From Scalesia atractyloides (taxonomy: Eukaryota > Streptophyta > Magnoliopsida > Asterales > Asteraceae), in the NCBI GenBank assembly GCA_947069175.1, contig CAMTDV010000027.1, forward strand, positions 41,305,369 through 41,369,368: a DNA stretch of 64,000 nucleotides, in the 5' to 3' direction. Position 1 is the first letter of the stretch; the number at the start of each line of letters is the position of its first letter. The notes below the pieces were generated by a model. It saw only the letters and a program-made list of their open reading frames with translations. It was not told the origin of the DNA and ran no database searches. Positions 1 to 11,344 of the stretch are shown here, in pieces. Made by a program: the position numbers and the translations under genes.

Positions 1-3000
1 TTCCCAAGTAAACTCAGGTCCTCGTTTTGACTCCCAACACACCGGGACTATTGGAATACGACTTCGTCTCAAACGCTTTTCACCGAAGTCCATGATTTCT
101 ATAGGTCTTTCAACAAAATGCATTGATTCATCGATTTGAATATCTTCTAAAGGAATATTGAGGTTTTCATTGGCGAGACACTTCTTCAGGTTTGATACAT
201 GGAATGTGGGATTAATTTTGTTAAGTTCCTCTGGTAGGTCAAGCTTGTATGCTACAGGACCAACTCTTTCGAGTATTTTAAATGGTCCCACATAGCATGG
301 TGCTAACTTACCCTTTTGACCAAATCGAACCACTCCCTTCCATGGTGATACCTTCAAAAGTACTTGATCACCAACACAAAACTCCAATGGCTTTCGTCGT
401 TTATCAGCATAACTCTTTTGACGACTTCGAGCTGCTAGAAGATTATTGCGAATCTGAAGAATTTTATCAGTCGTTTCTTGAATCAACTCAGGTCCAGTGA
501 TTTGTGCTTCACCAATTTCGTGCCAACATACAGGAGATCGGCACTTACGACCATATAAAGCTTCAACTAACGGTAGATGAGTATCCCAATTACCCTTGAA
601 CTCTATGACACATGCTCACAACATGTCTTCAAGGGTTTATATGGTGCGCTCAGATTGACCATCAGCTTGAGGGTGAAAGGCAGTGCTGAGCTCTAATCGT
701 GTACCCAAAGCTGATTGTACGGCTTGCCATGTTCGTGAAGTAAAACGGTCGTCTCGATCTGAAATAATACTTAAGGGCACACCATGACGGCTTACAATTT
801 CCTCAATATAAATACAAGCTAACTTCTCGTTCTTGTAGTCCTCACGAATTGGAATGAAATGAGCCAATTTAGTGAGACGATCAATGATAACCCAAATGGT
901 GTCATACCCACTGGAGGTGCGAGGTAACCCGGTAATGAAATCCATAGTTATATTTTCCCACTTCCAAACAGGTATTTCGGGTTGGACAAGAAGTCCCGAA
1001 GGTCTTTGATGTTCAGCTTTTACCTTAGAACATGTAAGGCACTTAGAGACAAATATAGCGATATCTTCCTTCATGCCAGGCCACCAATAAGAGTGTCGTA
1101 AGTCTTGGTACATCTTACTAGCACCTGGATGTATGGAGTATCGGGTTTTGTAAGCCTCATTCATAAGAAAAGTACGTAGATTGTCATGATCGGGTATCCA
1201 AATACGGTTTAAATAGTAAAGAATACCATCGGACTTGGTTTCTATTTTGAGTTTAGCTCCACAAGAAAGTTCATCTCGCACATCATTTTCCGTGACAGAA
1301 GTATGTTGAGCTGCTCGAATTCGGTTTTGAAGATCGGTCACAATTTGAGAACATAACAGACGGATGGAGTTTGCATACTCTTTTCGACTGAGGGCATCAG
1401 CCACAACATTAGCCTTGCCAGGATGATATCGAATTTCACAATCATAATCGTTTAGAAGTTCGACCCATCGTCATTGCCTCATGTTCAACTCTTTTTGGTT
1501 GAAGATATGTTGAAGGCTCTTGTGGTCAGTGTAAATTTCACACTTGGTACCATAGAGATAGTGTCTCCATATCTTTAGAGCGAACACAACTGCTCCAAGT
1601 TCTAGGTCGTGAGTGGTATAGTTCTTTCCGTGCACTTTGAGTTGCTTTGAGGCATAGGCTATCACCTTTCCTCTTTGCATTAGAACGCAACCTAAACCTT
1701 GCCTTGACGCGTCATAATAAACCACGAAGTCTTCACAACCATCAGGAAGTGTAAGGATAGGTGCATCACAAAGCTTTTTCTTCAATGATTGGAAAGCCTC
1801 TTCTTGCTTGGGCCCCCAAATAAAGGGTTTACCTTTGTGAGTTAAGGCTGTGAGTGGAACGGCGATACGAGAGAAATTTGCGATGAAATGTCGATAATAA
1901 CTAGCTAACCCAAGAAATGACCTAACTTCGGTAGGAGTGCGTAGCGCTTGCCATTCTTGCACCGCTTTGATCTTTCCAGGGTCGACATGAATCCCTTTGT
2001 CGTTAACGACATGACCAAGAAATTGTACCTATTTTAACCAAAACTCGCACTTCGAGAACTTAGCATAAAGCCTTTCGGTCCTCAAAAGTGTTAGGATAAG
2101 TCAAAGATGTCGCTCATGATCGGATTTGGTCTTAGAATAGATAAGAATATCATCAATGAAGACTATGACAAAACGATCAAGGTAGGGTTTACACACCCTA
2201 TTCATCAAATTCATAAAAACAGTAGGAGCATTAGTCAAACCAAAAGGCATAACCATGAATTCGTAGTGGCCATAACGAGTTCGAAAAGCAGTCTTTGGAA
2301 TATCTTCTTCACGCACTCTAAGTTGATGATAACCAGAACGAAGGTCGGTTTTTGAAAAAAACAGGTGGCACCTTGAAGTTGATCTAAAAGATCATCGATA
2401 CGAGGTAAAGGATAACGATTCTTGATGGTCCGCTTGTTGAGCTCTCTATAGTCGATACACATACAGAAAGTTTCATCTTTCTTCTTTACGAAAAGGACCG
2501 GTGCACCCCAAGGTGATGAGCTAGGACGTATAAATCCCTTGTCAGTCAGTTCTTGCAGCTGACTAGATAACTCTTGCATCTCAGATGGGGCTAACCGATA
2601 TGGAAATTTTGCGACTGGTGTAGCACCAGGTACAAGATCGATTCAGAATTCAACTTCTCGCATAGGAGTAAGTCCTGAAACGTCATCGGGGAATACTTGA
2701 GGAAATTCTTTAACGATTGGAATGTCTTCGAGCTTCCTTTCCTTGCCTTCCTTCTTGACGATGTGAGCTAAAAATGCAATATAGTCTTTGCGAAGGTATC
2801 TTCGAGCTTGGAGACGTGACATCAATTTAAGCCGTTTGGAAGGAGTTCACCAAAAATAAGTAAAGTTTGACCGTCAGCGATAGGAATTTGAATAAACTTC
2901 TCGTAGCAAACAACTTCAGCGTGATGCTGACTAAGCCAGTCCATACCGATGATAACGTCAAACTACCCAATTTCATAGGGATAAGATCAATTGAGAAATC

Positions 3001-3340
3001 GTGATCATTAAGGGTGAGAGTGCAATCTCGAATAATTGAGTCTAACGTAATAGGTTCACCATCAACAACTTCTACCGTGAATGATTCAGCTAGACTAACA
3101 CGGGGTAATTCAAGTGTAAATACAAATTCTAAGGACACGAAACTCTTATCCGCACCAGTATCAAATAGTATGGATGCATAACTACTGTTAATGAGAAACG
3201 TACCATTAACCACATTGTTATCAGCCCAAGCTTGATTGGCATTGATGTTGAAAGCTCGTCCTCTTGCGGGTGGATTTGCTTGGCTGGCTTGATTCACTGG
3301 GTTGGCTTGAGCTTGGGCATTAATGATGTTCACCAAGCGT
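1..3340 (-). pseudogene. pol of chromovirus A (PR-RT-RNaseH-IN-chromodomain), broken
   Basis: The minus strand encodes an aspartic protease with an intact LFDTGADKSF active site (about 3160), RT with the FIDDIL catalytic box (about 2145), RNase H (1471-1962), an integrase zinc region (CLTCSK) and a DDE core (ISDRDDRF, then HPQADGQSE), and the start of a chromodomain (WESKRGPEFTWE) at the window edge. Lesions include a frameshift in RT near 2350, an in-frame stop at about 634-636 just after SERTI, and an in-frame 51-bp deletion near 561 in the integrase C-terminal part. The polyprotein is related to those of D (31706-36335) and C (57558-62169). Confidence 0.88.
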
Positions 3341-4579
3341 GGGCAAGTGTTTCGAAAATGGGTTGGATCACCACAGTTGAAGCATGCTCTAACCGGTTGC
3401 ATCATAGGGTAATTGGATTGGTAGTAGGGTTGAGCCATAGGTTGAGCAGGTGGTAAGAGTAAAGATTCTTGGTGTTGGGCTTGGCCTACCGCTTAATTGT
3501 TGGTTTGGGCTTGAGGTTGATTGCGGATTGGTTTTTGGAGAATGCGACAAGTTTGAATTGTGTGACCTGCACGGCCACAACTTGTGCAATATTGACATGG
3601 GTTCTCAGGAGGGTTGTGATATTGGCGTCGGTTGCATTTTGGATGGGGACCAGTGTATGGTTTCTTGAATGGAGCAGTAGGAGGAGCGACTTGTGTGATT
3701 GGGGCAGTAGTGATAGGGGAATTGGTTTGGGTAACGGCGAAATTCTTCCCCTTGCGTTTCCTTTTACCAGCAAACTTAGAAGATGAACCTGCTTGAGTCG
3801 GGATTGAGGTTTCAGCAGGTGTCTTGTCTTTCTTCTTCTCATCTTTAAAATCGCCATTTCGGATGTGATTTTCCGTGAGCCAGTAGCCAGTTCCATTGCA
3901 GCTTCGAGAGTTGCAGGGGTGGTACTTAGCATAGAGTCTTGAATTTTCGAGGGAAGACCTCGAATATAATGCTCAATTAGATGATAGAGCGGAGTGAACA
4001 AATTGGGGACCATCTGATTCAACTCGAGGAATCTCTTATTGTATGTGGTGTGGTCTCCCTCCTTTTGTTTCAAAGAGTGGAACTCATACTCCAATTTCTT
4101 GATTTCGCTTCTTGGACAGAAGCGTCTTGTCATGATTTCTCTCAACTCTTCCCAAGTCAAGGCCATAGCAGCTTCAGCACCTCGCTTGCCCTTCTCTGTG
4201 TTCCACCATGTAAGTGCTACCCCGTACAAACGACCAGTAGAATATCGCACCTTGCGATCATCGGGACAATCGCAATTGATAAAAGTGTTTTCCATATCCT
4301 CAAACCAACGGAGGAGAGCGGTGACACCTTCAGTCCCCTCGTATTTTGGAGGATCGCAGGATTTGAAATGCTTTAGGTGCATTTGGTGGTGTTAGGGAGA
4401 GGGTTGGCGACATTTTGACCTTCTTGATTGGTGGGGTTGATGGGATTGGCGGCAAGAGCTTGTTGAACTTGTACGACAATGTCAGGAAGTACGGCAACCA
4501 TCTGTTGAGCGATTTGAGTGGCCATACGCTCACTAGATCTTCTTGACCTTCTACCACCTTGAGAGTGTCTAGCAGACAT
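3340..4579 (-). pseudogene. gag of chromovirus A, frameshifted
   Basis: This is the capsid/nucleocapsid gene. The start at 4579 gives an N-terminus beginning MSARHSQGGRRSRRS, followed by the same IAQQM region as the gag starts of copies C and D. The frame shifts near 4379 into the capsid core (KHFKSCDPP, then ALTWWN and EELREIMTRRF) and again near 3880 in the basic linker. A CCHC zinc knuckle (CFNCGDPTHFRNTC) is encoded at about 3342-3384, in a frame different from the capsid. The plant chromovirus gag order (N-terminal domain, capsid, basic linker, knuckle) is complete, but at least two frameshifts prevent a full-length product. Confidence 0.85.
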
Positions 4580-4688
4580 CTACAGAAAATAAATAGCGGG
4601 ATTATGAATTGAACGTTTTTAGGTGTCATGTGTCGTAAAAAGTGAAAAAAACAACATTCACAAATATAATTGAGAAAATAAATTCACT

Positions 4689-4703
4689 ACATCCATAGGA
4701 TGT
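4689..4703 (-). promoter_or_regulatory. Conserved leader hairpin of chromovirus A
   Basis: A perfect 6-bp stem (ACATCC/GGATGT) closes a 3-nt loop about 110 bp upstream of the gag start. The same stem with a different loop lies at about the same distance from gag in copies D and C. A role in RNA packaging or dimerisation is inference. Confidence 0.5.
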
Positions 4704-5323
4704 CTTGGGCTTTGCCTATGTTTGGGCCTCCAAATGTCTCCCATACTTCGGCCTAGGTAGTCATGTGGGCCCCCATAACTACTGGGCTTTGTAGGGTTCA
4801 CATTGGTGTTGGCATTTTAATGCTTGCATCACCCGAATGAAAATCGTAAAACATGATTGTAAGGTATAAGGTCAGAGGGTGTCCAGGTGTAGACACAATG
4901 ACAACTCAAAGTAGGGTTAGTTCACACGACGTTTGGTGTGACATGCTTTGGACTAATAGGTCCTTCGTACCCTCATCGTTAGTCCCCAGGTAGGCAAACT
5001 GGTCCATTATATTGGATTTATACGAATGCAAATCCTAGACAGGACGTCCCGACTACCGGTACTCGAACCCTTCCAGTTACTACATACCCGTCGTAGAACT
5101 CACTTTGATGAGATTGAAAACATGAAAACAATTACAAAATCTTTGAGAAAGAAATCATGAAAATTGTGAAATGGTGATGTGTGTGCTTGCGTAGGCATGA
5201 TATGTTCATAATATATAGACCATAATGAACATCACACATTAGCATGTAATAGTGAAAGTGCTTGCATGCATTTGTGAGTGAAATAAACATGAAACAAATA
5301 AACATCATGAGTTTTACATGTAA

Positions 5324-5328
5324 CACAT
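5324..5328. repeat. Left target-site duplication of Athila B (CACAT)
   Basis: CACAT directly precedes the left Athila LTR and recurs directly after the right LTR at 18687-18691. Removing one copy plus the insertion restores continuity with the leader of related copy C. This 5-bp duplication marks the original insertion site in element A. Confidence 0.85.
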
Positions 5329-7143
5329 TGATGTGCGTGAATTAAATACATTTTATTTCTATGATTTTCGTTCACACAAATTAGGTTTTAAAAATGATTT
5401 TTACTTAAAACCAACTACACACAAAGGGCAAGTGTACCCGTCAGGTAGTAGTACAGTCTGTCGGTAAGAACCGGATATCAATCCGTGGACTCAGTGTCTC
5501 AATACTATATCTTTGTTACTATTAAACCTGGTTCAATGGGTGAATTGATTTCTTGACTTTTTAACTATTATGAAAATGTAACAATTAACTATTTGAATTC
5601 ATAAAGAACAATAATTAAGAAAGGTTGCTTAAATTAAGTATCCACTAATAAACATCTGACAACATTTAAGGAAAACTAATGGTGATGCAAGTTCTAGATT
5701 CAAATAAGTTTCCATTCAAAGTCTCCTAGTTTTATAAATCTTGCGAAAATTATAATGAAACAACATTTTAATCACCTAAGATTCATTCTTTAAATTCTCT
5801 TGCTAAGTTGATGTTAATCTTTAATAATGATGTATTGTTTGTCAAAACTCCTAACTCTACAAATTAAGGAAAACTAACATGAACAACACACTAATCACCC
5901 TAACTTGGTTTCAAGTAAATGACATCTTCAACAAGTTATTGACATGAATCACAAGCATGGTCATGCTAGATAACAACCTTGGCCTAAATCATCAATCCAA
6001 ACATGAACACAAACTATAGAATCCATATAAACATTCATATGACCTTTCCAAATCCAAATGCAAGAACTCATACTCATATTCAAATCATCATTCTAATCAT
6101 GTTATCAATTACCATTCCTAGTTTCATGCTATGAATCAAATCAACAAACTAACAAGATTCAACGATCATAATCTCTACATGGGCTTTCCAACAATACATG
6201 TAAATCTTATGACCAAACATTCAAGAATAATGACTTTAAACATGAACATGCATTCGAAGAAAAAGATCAAATATCATCATGAAGATTAACATACAACAAT
6301 CACCACATTTATTTCCATGTTGTCAAGTGTTCATTAGCTTCAAGCAACTAGCCTAGAAGGCTCATAATAACTAAGACAAATGTAAAGTAATATAGTGGAA
6401 TACTAGAGTTTAAGACAAGATAATTAGCAAAATGAGTTGACTATCAAGTGATACAACCTCCTAAAGGCTCCTTCTTCAATCTCCAAGCTTCCAAGATCAA
6501 CTTCTTGAGAGAGGAATTCACCCAAATGCTCCAACTCTCCTTCAAATGAGCTGAATTAATGTATTTAAGCTACTGGGCATTTGGCACGACCGTGCCACCT
6601 TTTGGCGCGGTCGTGCTTGGTAAGTAGCAGGTGCTTTCTGAGTTGTTGACCAAGTTTGATGCCAAATCAGGAAAGATCCCGCTAAAATTTCCCCGAGGTG
6701 GCACGGCCATGCCAATGTGCGGCACGGTCATGCCAATGTGCGGCACGGTCGTGCTTATCGATATCGTACTCAGAAATGACTAAGTTGATCTTGGAAACTA
6801 GCTGACCATGACTTGTGATTGCACAGGCACGGTCGTGCTTGGGGTTGTCACGATCGTGCCAAGTGTTGGACTAGCTTGGTTTGTGCAGACTAATGATAGT
6901 GCTGGTGATAGTGCCGACTTCTGAATGCTTGGCACGGTCGTGCCATATCTGGCAGTTTGGCTGAAATGTTCCATTTTTGTTCCAATTCGCTCCAAAAGCC
7001 TTTGTTTCTTCACCGAGCCGAAGCCCGGACCTATATTTTCACAAACAACTCAAATGAGTGTCAAGATCAATGAAAACACAACGAATTTCCGCATTAATGG
7101 GGAATATTTGACGTTTAAAAGATGTATAAATTCTTATACATCA
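5329..7143 (-). repeat. 3' LTR of Athila B
   Basis: An LTR of about 1.8 kb bounded by TG...CA and closely similar to 16860-18686. It is preceded by CACAT, and on its inner side lies a purine-rich tract (minus strand) at 7144-7158. Compared with the right LTR it lacks short stretches near 6357 and 6400 and has an extra copy of a 21-bp unit near 6715-6755. Eight copies of a GC-rich inverted-repeat motif lie at 6583-6944. Confidence 0.9.
6583..6944. repeat. Array of GGCACG-RY-CGTGCC-like inverted repeats, left LTR
   Basis: Eight copies of an imperfect 14-bp inverted repeat (GGCACGACCGTGCC, GGCACGGTCGTGCC and decayed forms with CATG) lie in about 360 bp of otherwise AT-rich LTR. The same motif occurs seven times in the right LTR (18146-18487) and eight times in the internal non-coding block (10241-10605). 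The decayed forms are mostly CG to TG or CA changes, as expected from methylated CpG. Function is unknown. Confidence 0.75.
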
Positions 7144-7158
7144 AACATCCCCACACTT
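7144..7158 (-). promoter_or_regulatory. Polypurine tract of Athila B
   Basis: On the minus strand this reads as a purine-rich stretch (AAGTGTGGGGATGTT) directly before the LTR start TGATG. It is the expected plus-strand primer for reverse transcription and fixes both the orientation of B and the inner edge of its 3' LTR. Confidence 0.7.
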
Positions 7159-8790
7159 GAACTTTGGTTGCCTCAAACAAACTAAAGTAAACAAAAATTC
7201 TATCTCGAAGCACAAATAAATAACTTGGGCAAAACAAAACGGATTACTCGACATAAAAGGAAAAACCAAGTATGTGAAATATGGTTATGAGCAATGATCC
7301 ATCTCAACATCCCTACAAGCTCACCTTACATCCTCACAATGTTCACACGCACTCGGCTAAAATATAGGAGACATATAATTCAAGGAGTATGTTTAGAACA
7401 CTAGATGCCAAGACAATGACTATGAGATATCATAAGCTTGTGTAAGGATCAAATCTAAACACTTAACTAACACATAACAAAAACAAGAGGTCTTGTGTGG
7501 GTTGTAATTTGGCTAGGGTAAAGGGGTGTGGAAATGGATTTATAAAAGTGGCTAAAACGGCTAATGACCGACGGCTCGACTAATTTGAAGCGAAGAAAAA
7601 TAAAACTATCCAAATAACTAACCGAGAGCTAGCAAACCGCTTAGATGTATCCCCAAAATTGCTCTAACAGAGCCAATTGACACGTTTTTTTGCACCACTT
7701 TAGAGGGAACTAAGTACGTCTACTTAGATAAAAAACTCCAAGCTATGATGTTATGACTAATAAATCGATAAACTATAACAAGAAGTCTTACAAGTTAGTC
7801 TTAACCAGATCGGGCTTTAAACCAAAAATGTGGGTTCAAAAAGAAAATGCTAAATTGGCTAATTGGTGATATTTAGTGTTTAAACGAAATGAAAGGGAAA
7901 GGCTCAAATTGGTTTAACTAAGGGTGTGATTTGGGTGTAGGGATAAATAAAATTGGTTAAAAATAAAAGGTTTCCTACTGCCCCAATCATTTTTATGTTA
8001 TGTGTTTGCTTTGTGTTCTCGAAATGCATGCCTAACCCAAGTTCTAAATCGCAAGGGTCATCCGGCGCACTCAATCTTTGCCCGCAAAAACATGAGCAAA
8101 AATAATTTTAAAGCTATAAGGCTCAAAAATAACTCACGGAAACGGGCGTATTGGGTAACTATGCAAGGCAAACAGGTAGGAATTTTGCTTGATTTATCAC
8201 GCTCAATTTTATTTAAAAAAAATACTAGATGGTAACTTTTATTCGAGCAAATCCTTTTTTTCGTTCACCTTTGTAAATTTATCAAAAACTTTTAGCGTTT
8301 ATATAAAACTTGCGTTGAGTTGATTATTCAAGAGAGTTTGTATTACTATTATTTTTTTTTTCATATATATAGTTTTTGGACAACCACAAACAAGCTTAAC
8401 CACCTCCGCACACTTGAATTGTACATCGCCCACGATGTACAACAAAAAATGAGCATAATGCAATGCAATAGTATAGCAGTGAAGGAAGCGGGGATACAAA
8501 AACTCTCCTGAGTTGCAAAGGCTAGAATGGAGCGAAAGAAGGTAATACGAAACATTCCAACGAACCACCGCACCATCCAACAACTAGCATATCATCAGAT
8601 CAAGACTACACACTGGCAAACATAATCAAGATCACAATAAACAACCCAACCCAAAAATCCCTTGTCATTGTTCATAAACCAAACCACTTGTATGAAATTA
8701 AAGCAACAAACGGAGGAGTGTACGGACAATGCAAAATGGTACACTCCTCAAACACAGAATGTAAATAAAAGTACGACATGAGCTGCAAAA
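7159..8790 (-). other. Athila 3' non-coding region
   Basis: About 1.6 kb lies between the accessory ORF and the polypurine tract. It is AT-rich with no ORF that resembles a known protein. A T-run followed by a short TA run lies near 8351-8370. I see no further structure. It is best read as the long 3' untranslated part of the element. Confidence 0.6.
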
Positions 8791-10220
8791 TCAGGGGCGG
8801 CCACCAGATCCTGAGGGACCGGAATCATCCTGGCAGTCAAACCGGGATCGCCTTGTGAAGTGCGGCCGTGGCTGTGTGTAAGGATGACCGAGCGAGTTTG
8901 CCAAATGTTGCTGTGATCCGAAGAGCCAGTCGAAGCTCCGCCTACTCTGCTCATATATATCCTCCAAAAAATTTCTCTGTCTTTGTTGCTCAGCGCGGAT
9001 CAAGTCCACGTCATGTCGTACCGCTTGCTGGTCTAAAGCCAACCCATCCATTCGTCGCCAAAGATCCACCGGAGACGGCTCATATGGCCCGTAATCACCC
9101 TGCTCATACCCGCCACCAAAACCACCGAACATATGCTCCTTGTTTGGGCTTCCAAAGCCCTGGTCCAATTCACCCATCTAAATGTGAGGGTCTGCTCCCC
9201 CAGCAGCCTCACCCGGCCCGAATCCTGGAGCATCCTGCATGTGTATGTCATCGCCTCCACCAACATTTCCCTCTTCTTGATCGCTTTCCCCCTCAGGAAG
9301 TGGGTCCAAAATCCTACCCAGGCGATCCACTAACTTCGGGATACCATTAAATTTGCGAATCATATGCATGGCAGTCAGTTGTGCCACATCAAGCAATCCA
9401 TAATCACACGCTACGGTAAGATTATCCAACTGTATCCTGTAGTACTTGGCTAACCTGGTGGCAAATGCACCACCACAGATCCTTGATGTGGGGGTCGAAC
9501 CAATACCCCTTTGGATGGACTCAGCAACACTAACTGCAACATTGCAATTGGACCCCGAAATGATGCAATAGAGGTGGAAGAGGTCGCTGGTGGTGATGTT
9601 CCTAGTGCTATCACCCCGACCGCCGATCACATGAAAAATGGCGCGTTCGATTATGCGGTGCAACGGGTCAAGAATCCAAGTAGCCTTGGCTCGTCGTGGG
9701 TCCCATTCGCAACCTTGCACGGTGATCTCAGCCCAGAATGTGGCCTTGTCCGCATCAGCTTCCCATTCCTGCAAACTCCCGTGGAAGAGCTCGGAGTCGA
9801 TCTCGTCTTCCATATATAACCCAAGTATTTGCCTGAACCTGCTAATAGACTGGTGATGCCACTTCCGTCCCAGATGGTAGCTAACACCAACACGTTTCTC
9901 GTAAACATCTGGGCACAGGAAAATAAACTTGAATGAAGCAAAAAACTCGATGACCCGCTCAACATATTGGGTTCAGCCATTGCCAAGAGACGGGTCCACG
10001 GGGGAGTCATAAGATCCTGAAACTATTCGGCCTGACCAAGCAAGTTAAGATCGACGGTTTGAAGAGTCCGCATAGGCTCAATTAAGTGCCTCCTAGCCCA
10101 TAGCCTTTCGACTTTTGCAATACAATGCCCTTCCCTGGCATTGTCGCTGAATCGGAGAAACGGATGATTCATCTGCAAGAATAAGACAAGATCAGCAATT
10201 AAAACGCAGGAAACCAACAA
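8791..10220 (-). pseudogene. Post-pol accessory ORF of Athila B (resembles ATHILA ORF-1-type proteins)
   Basis: The minus strand holds open pieces at 10220-10023, 10010-9651, 9813-9178 and 9177-8791. They read as one protein interrupted by stops and frameshifts. The last two pieces are separated by a single stop codon. The central part has a helical, non-enzymatic look (FHGSLQEWEADADKATFWAE, then HLYCIISGSNCNVAVSVAES). An acidic tail (PEGESDQEEGNVGGGDDIH) and a glutamine- and arginine-rich segment (RAEQQRQRNFLED) follow. Position after integrase and general style match the extra ORF of Athila/Tat elements, whose role is not settled. No signal peptide or membrane span is evident, so an envelope-like reading is not supported. 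Family assignment is by impression only. Confidence 0.55.
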
Positions 10221-10240
10221 AAACTAGGTTACAGGCGGGT

Positions 10241-10605
10241 TCGCACGACCATGCCATCTGTTGGCACGATCGTGCGTGCTTGTTCCAGCAGGTTTTATGA
10301 AGATTGCAATATTATGAAGTTTTTTGGGTTTGTTCTTCCCTAAGCACGATCGTTCCACACCTGAGCACTCTCGTGCTGAACCAATTTCTGGGTGAAAATT
10401 TTGAATACTAGAAATCCTTATGAAGGGCACGGTCGTGCATGTTGAATTTCTGGGCCGGATCTGCAAATTCATCAACATTTTATGAAGAGCATGATCATGC
10501 GTATTGATGGCACGATCGTGCTTGATGAATTTCTGGAAAATTTTTGAAGAATCAGTCACAAATTATGAAGAGCACGGTCGTGCCTGGGTTTGGCACGGTC
10601 ATGCG
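10241..10605. repeat. Internal array of the GC-rich inverted-repeat motif
   Basis: Eight copies of the motif seen in both LTRs lie between the accessory ORF and integrase (for example GGCACGATCGTGC, GGCACGGTCGTGC and GCATGATCATGC). One copy has changed symmetrically on both arms, CACG...CGTG to CATG...CATG, keeping its palindrome. Spacing is irregular (17-85 bp). The presence of one motif in both LTR and internal DNA argues for a sequence-specific role or for local spread within the element. Confidence 0.7.
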
Positions 10606-11344
10606 TGACGGAACGCAGATCTGCAAAAGCCTCAAAAATCACCAAAAACCCCGATTTTTAACACTTTTGCTTGGGGGTTTTGTAGATCGGTCAAGTGTGG
10701 TGCACGACAACAAAAAATTACATGGAAAACGGGCTTGAATCAGTCGGTTTAGACCAAACCCTAAAAACTTATGAGAAAACTACTTGAAGAACAAACCCAA
10801 ATATTCAACAACTAAAAAGAGAAGAAGAAAGATTCGTACCTGGATTGATGCTTAGGATGAGAGGAAAAAAGATTCTTGAAGGAAGAAAGAAGGTGTGGAG
10901 GATTCGTGAGAGGAATTGTGAGGATTCAAGTGGGATTTTGAATGTTTTAAAGAAAGAAAGAAGAAGGGCTTTTGCAATCAGGTCTGCACTATCAGACCTG
11001 ACAGTGCCAGAAAACACTGTTGATAGTGTCGACTTTTTCGGAATTTCGGTTTTCTTTTTTTTTTTTTAAGAAAACTTATTTCCCACTCAAGTTTATTTAA
11101 TTACAATTAAAAAACCAAGATAAAAACATCACTTGAATCCGGATCACTCATGAAACACCTCCTACCAAGAAAAGAGCCGAACTAACATACCTGAAGATTG
11201 GCAATGCATTCCAACATCCCCCGCGTCCAGAACGAACCGCAACCTGAAAAACAAATTAGGCAAACAAAGAGAAAAACATTCATCAAACCTAAACCACATG
11301 CTAAGTTTAGTTACGAGTCTTCAGCTAGACTCACCACCCCGAAT
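10606..11344 (-). other. Non-coding spacer between Athila integrase and accessory ORF
   Basis: No credible ORF is seen. A purine-rich stretch (10815-10975) and a T-run near 11048-11067 are present. The block may hold the splice acceptor or leader of the accessory ORF, but I cannot identify a site. Confidence 0.5.

Noticed and set aside
3981..4395. Plus-strand ORFs opposite gag of element A
   Set aside because: They mirror the conserved gag frame on the other strand; the same shadows appear in C and D.
6583..6944. CRISPR array
   Set aside because: The repeats are short inverted repeats at irregular spacing within a plant LTR, with no constant repeat length, spacers or cas genes.
8791..10220. 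Envelope-like gene of Athila
   Set aside because: The position fits, but I see no signal peptide, transmembrane segment or furin-type site.
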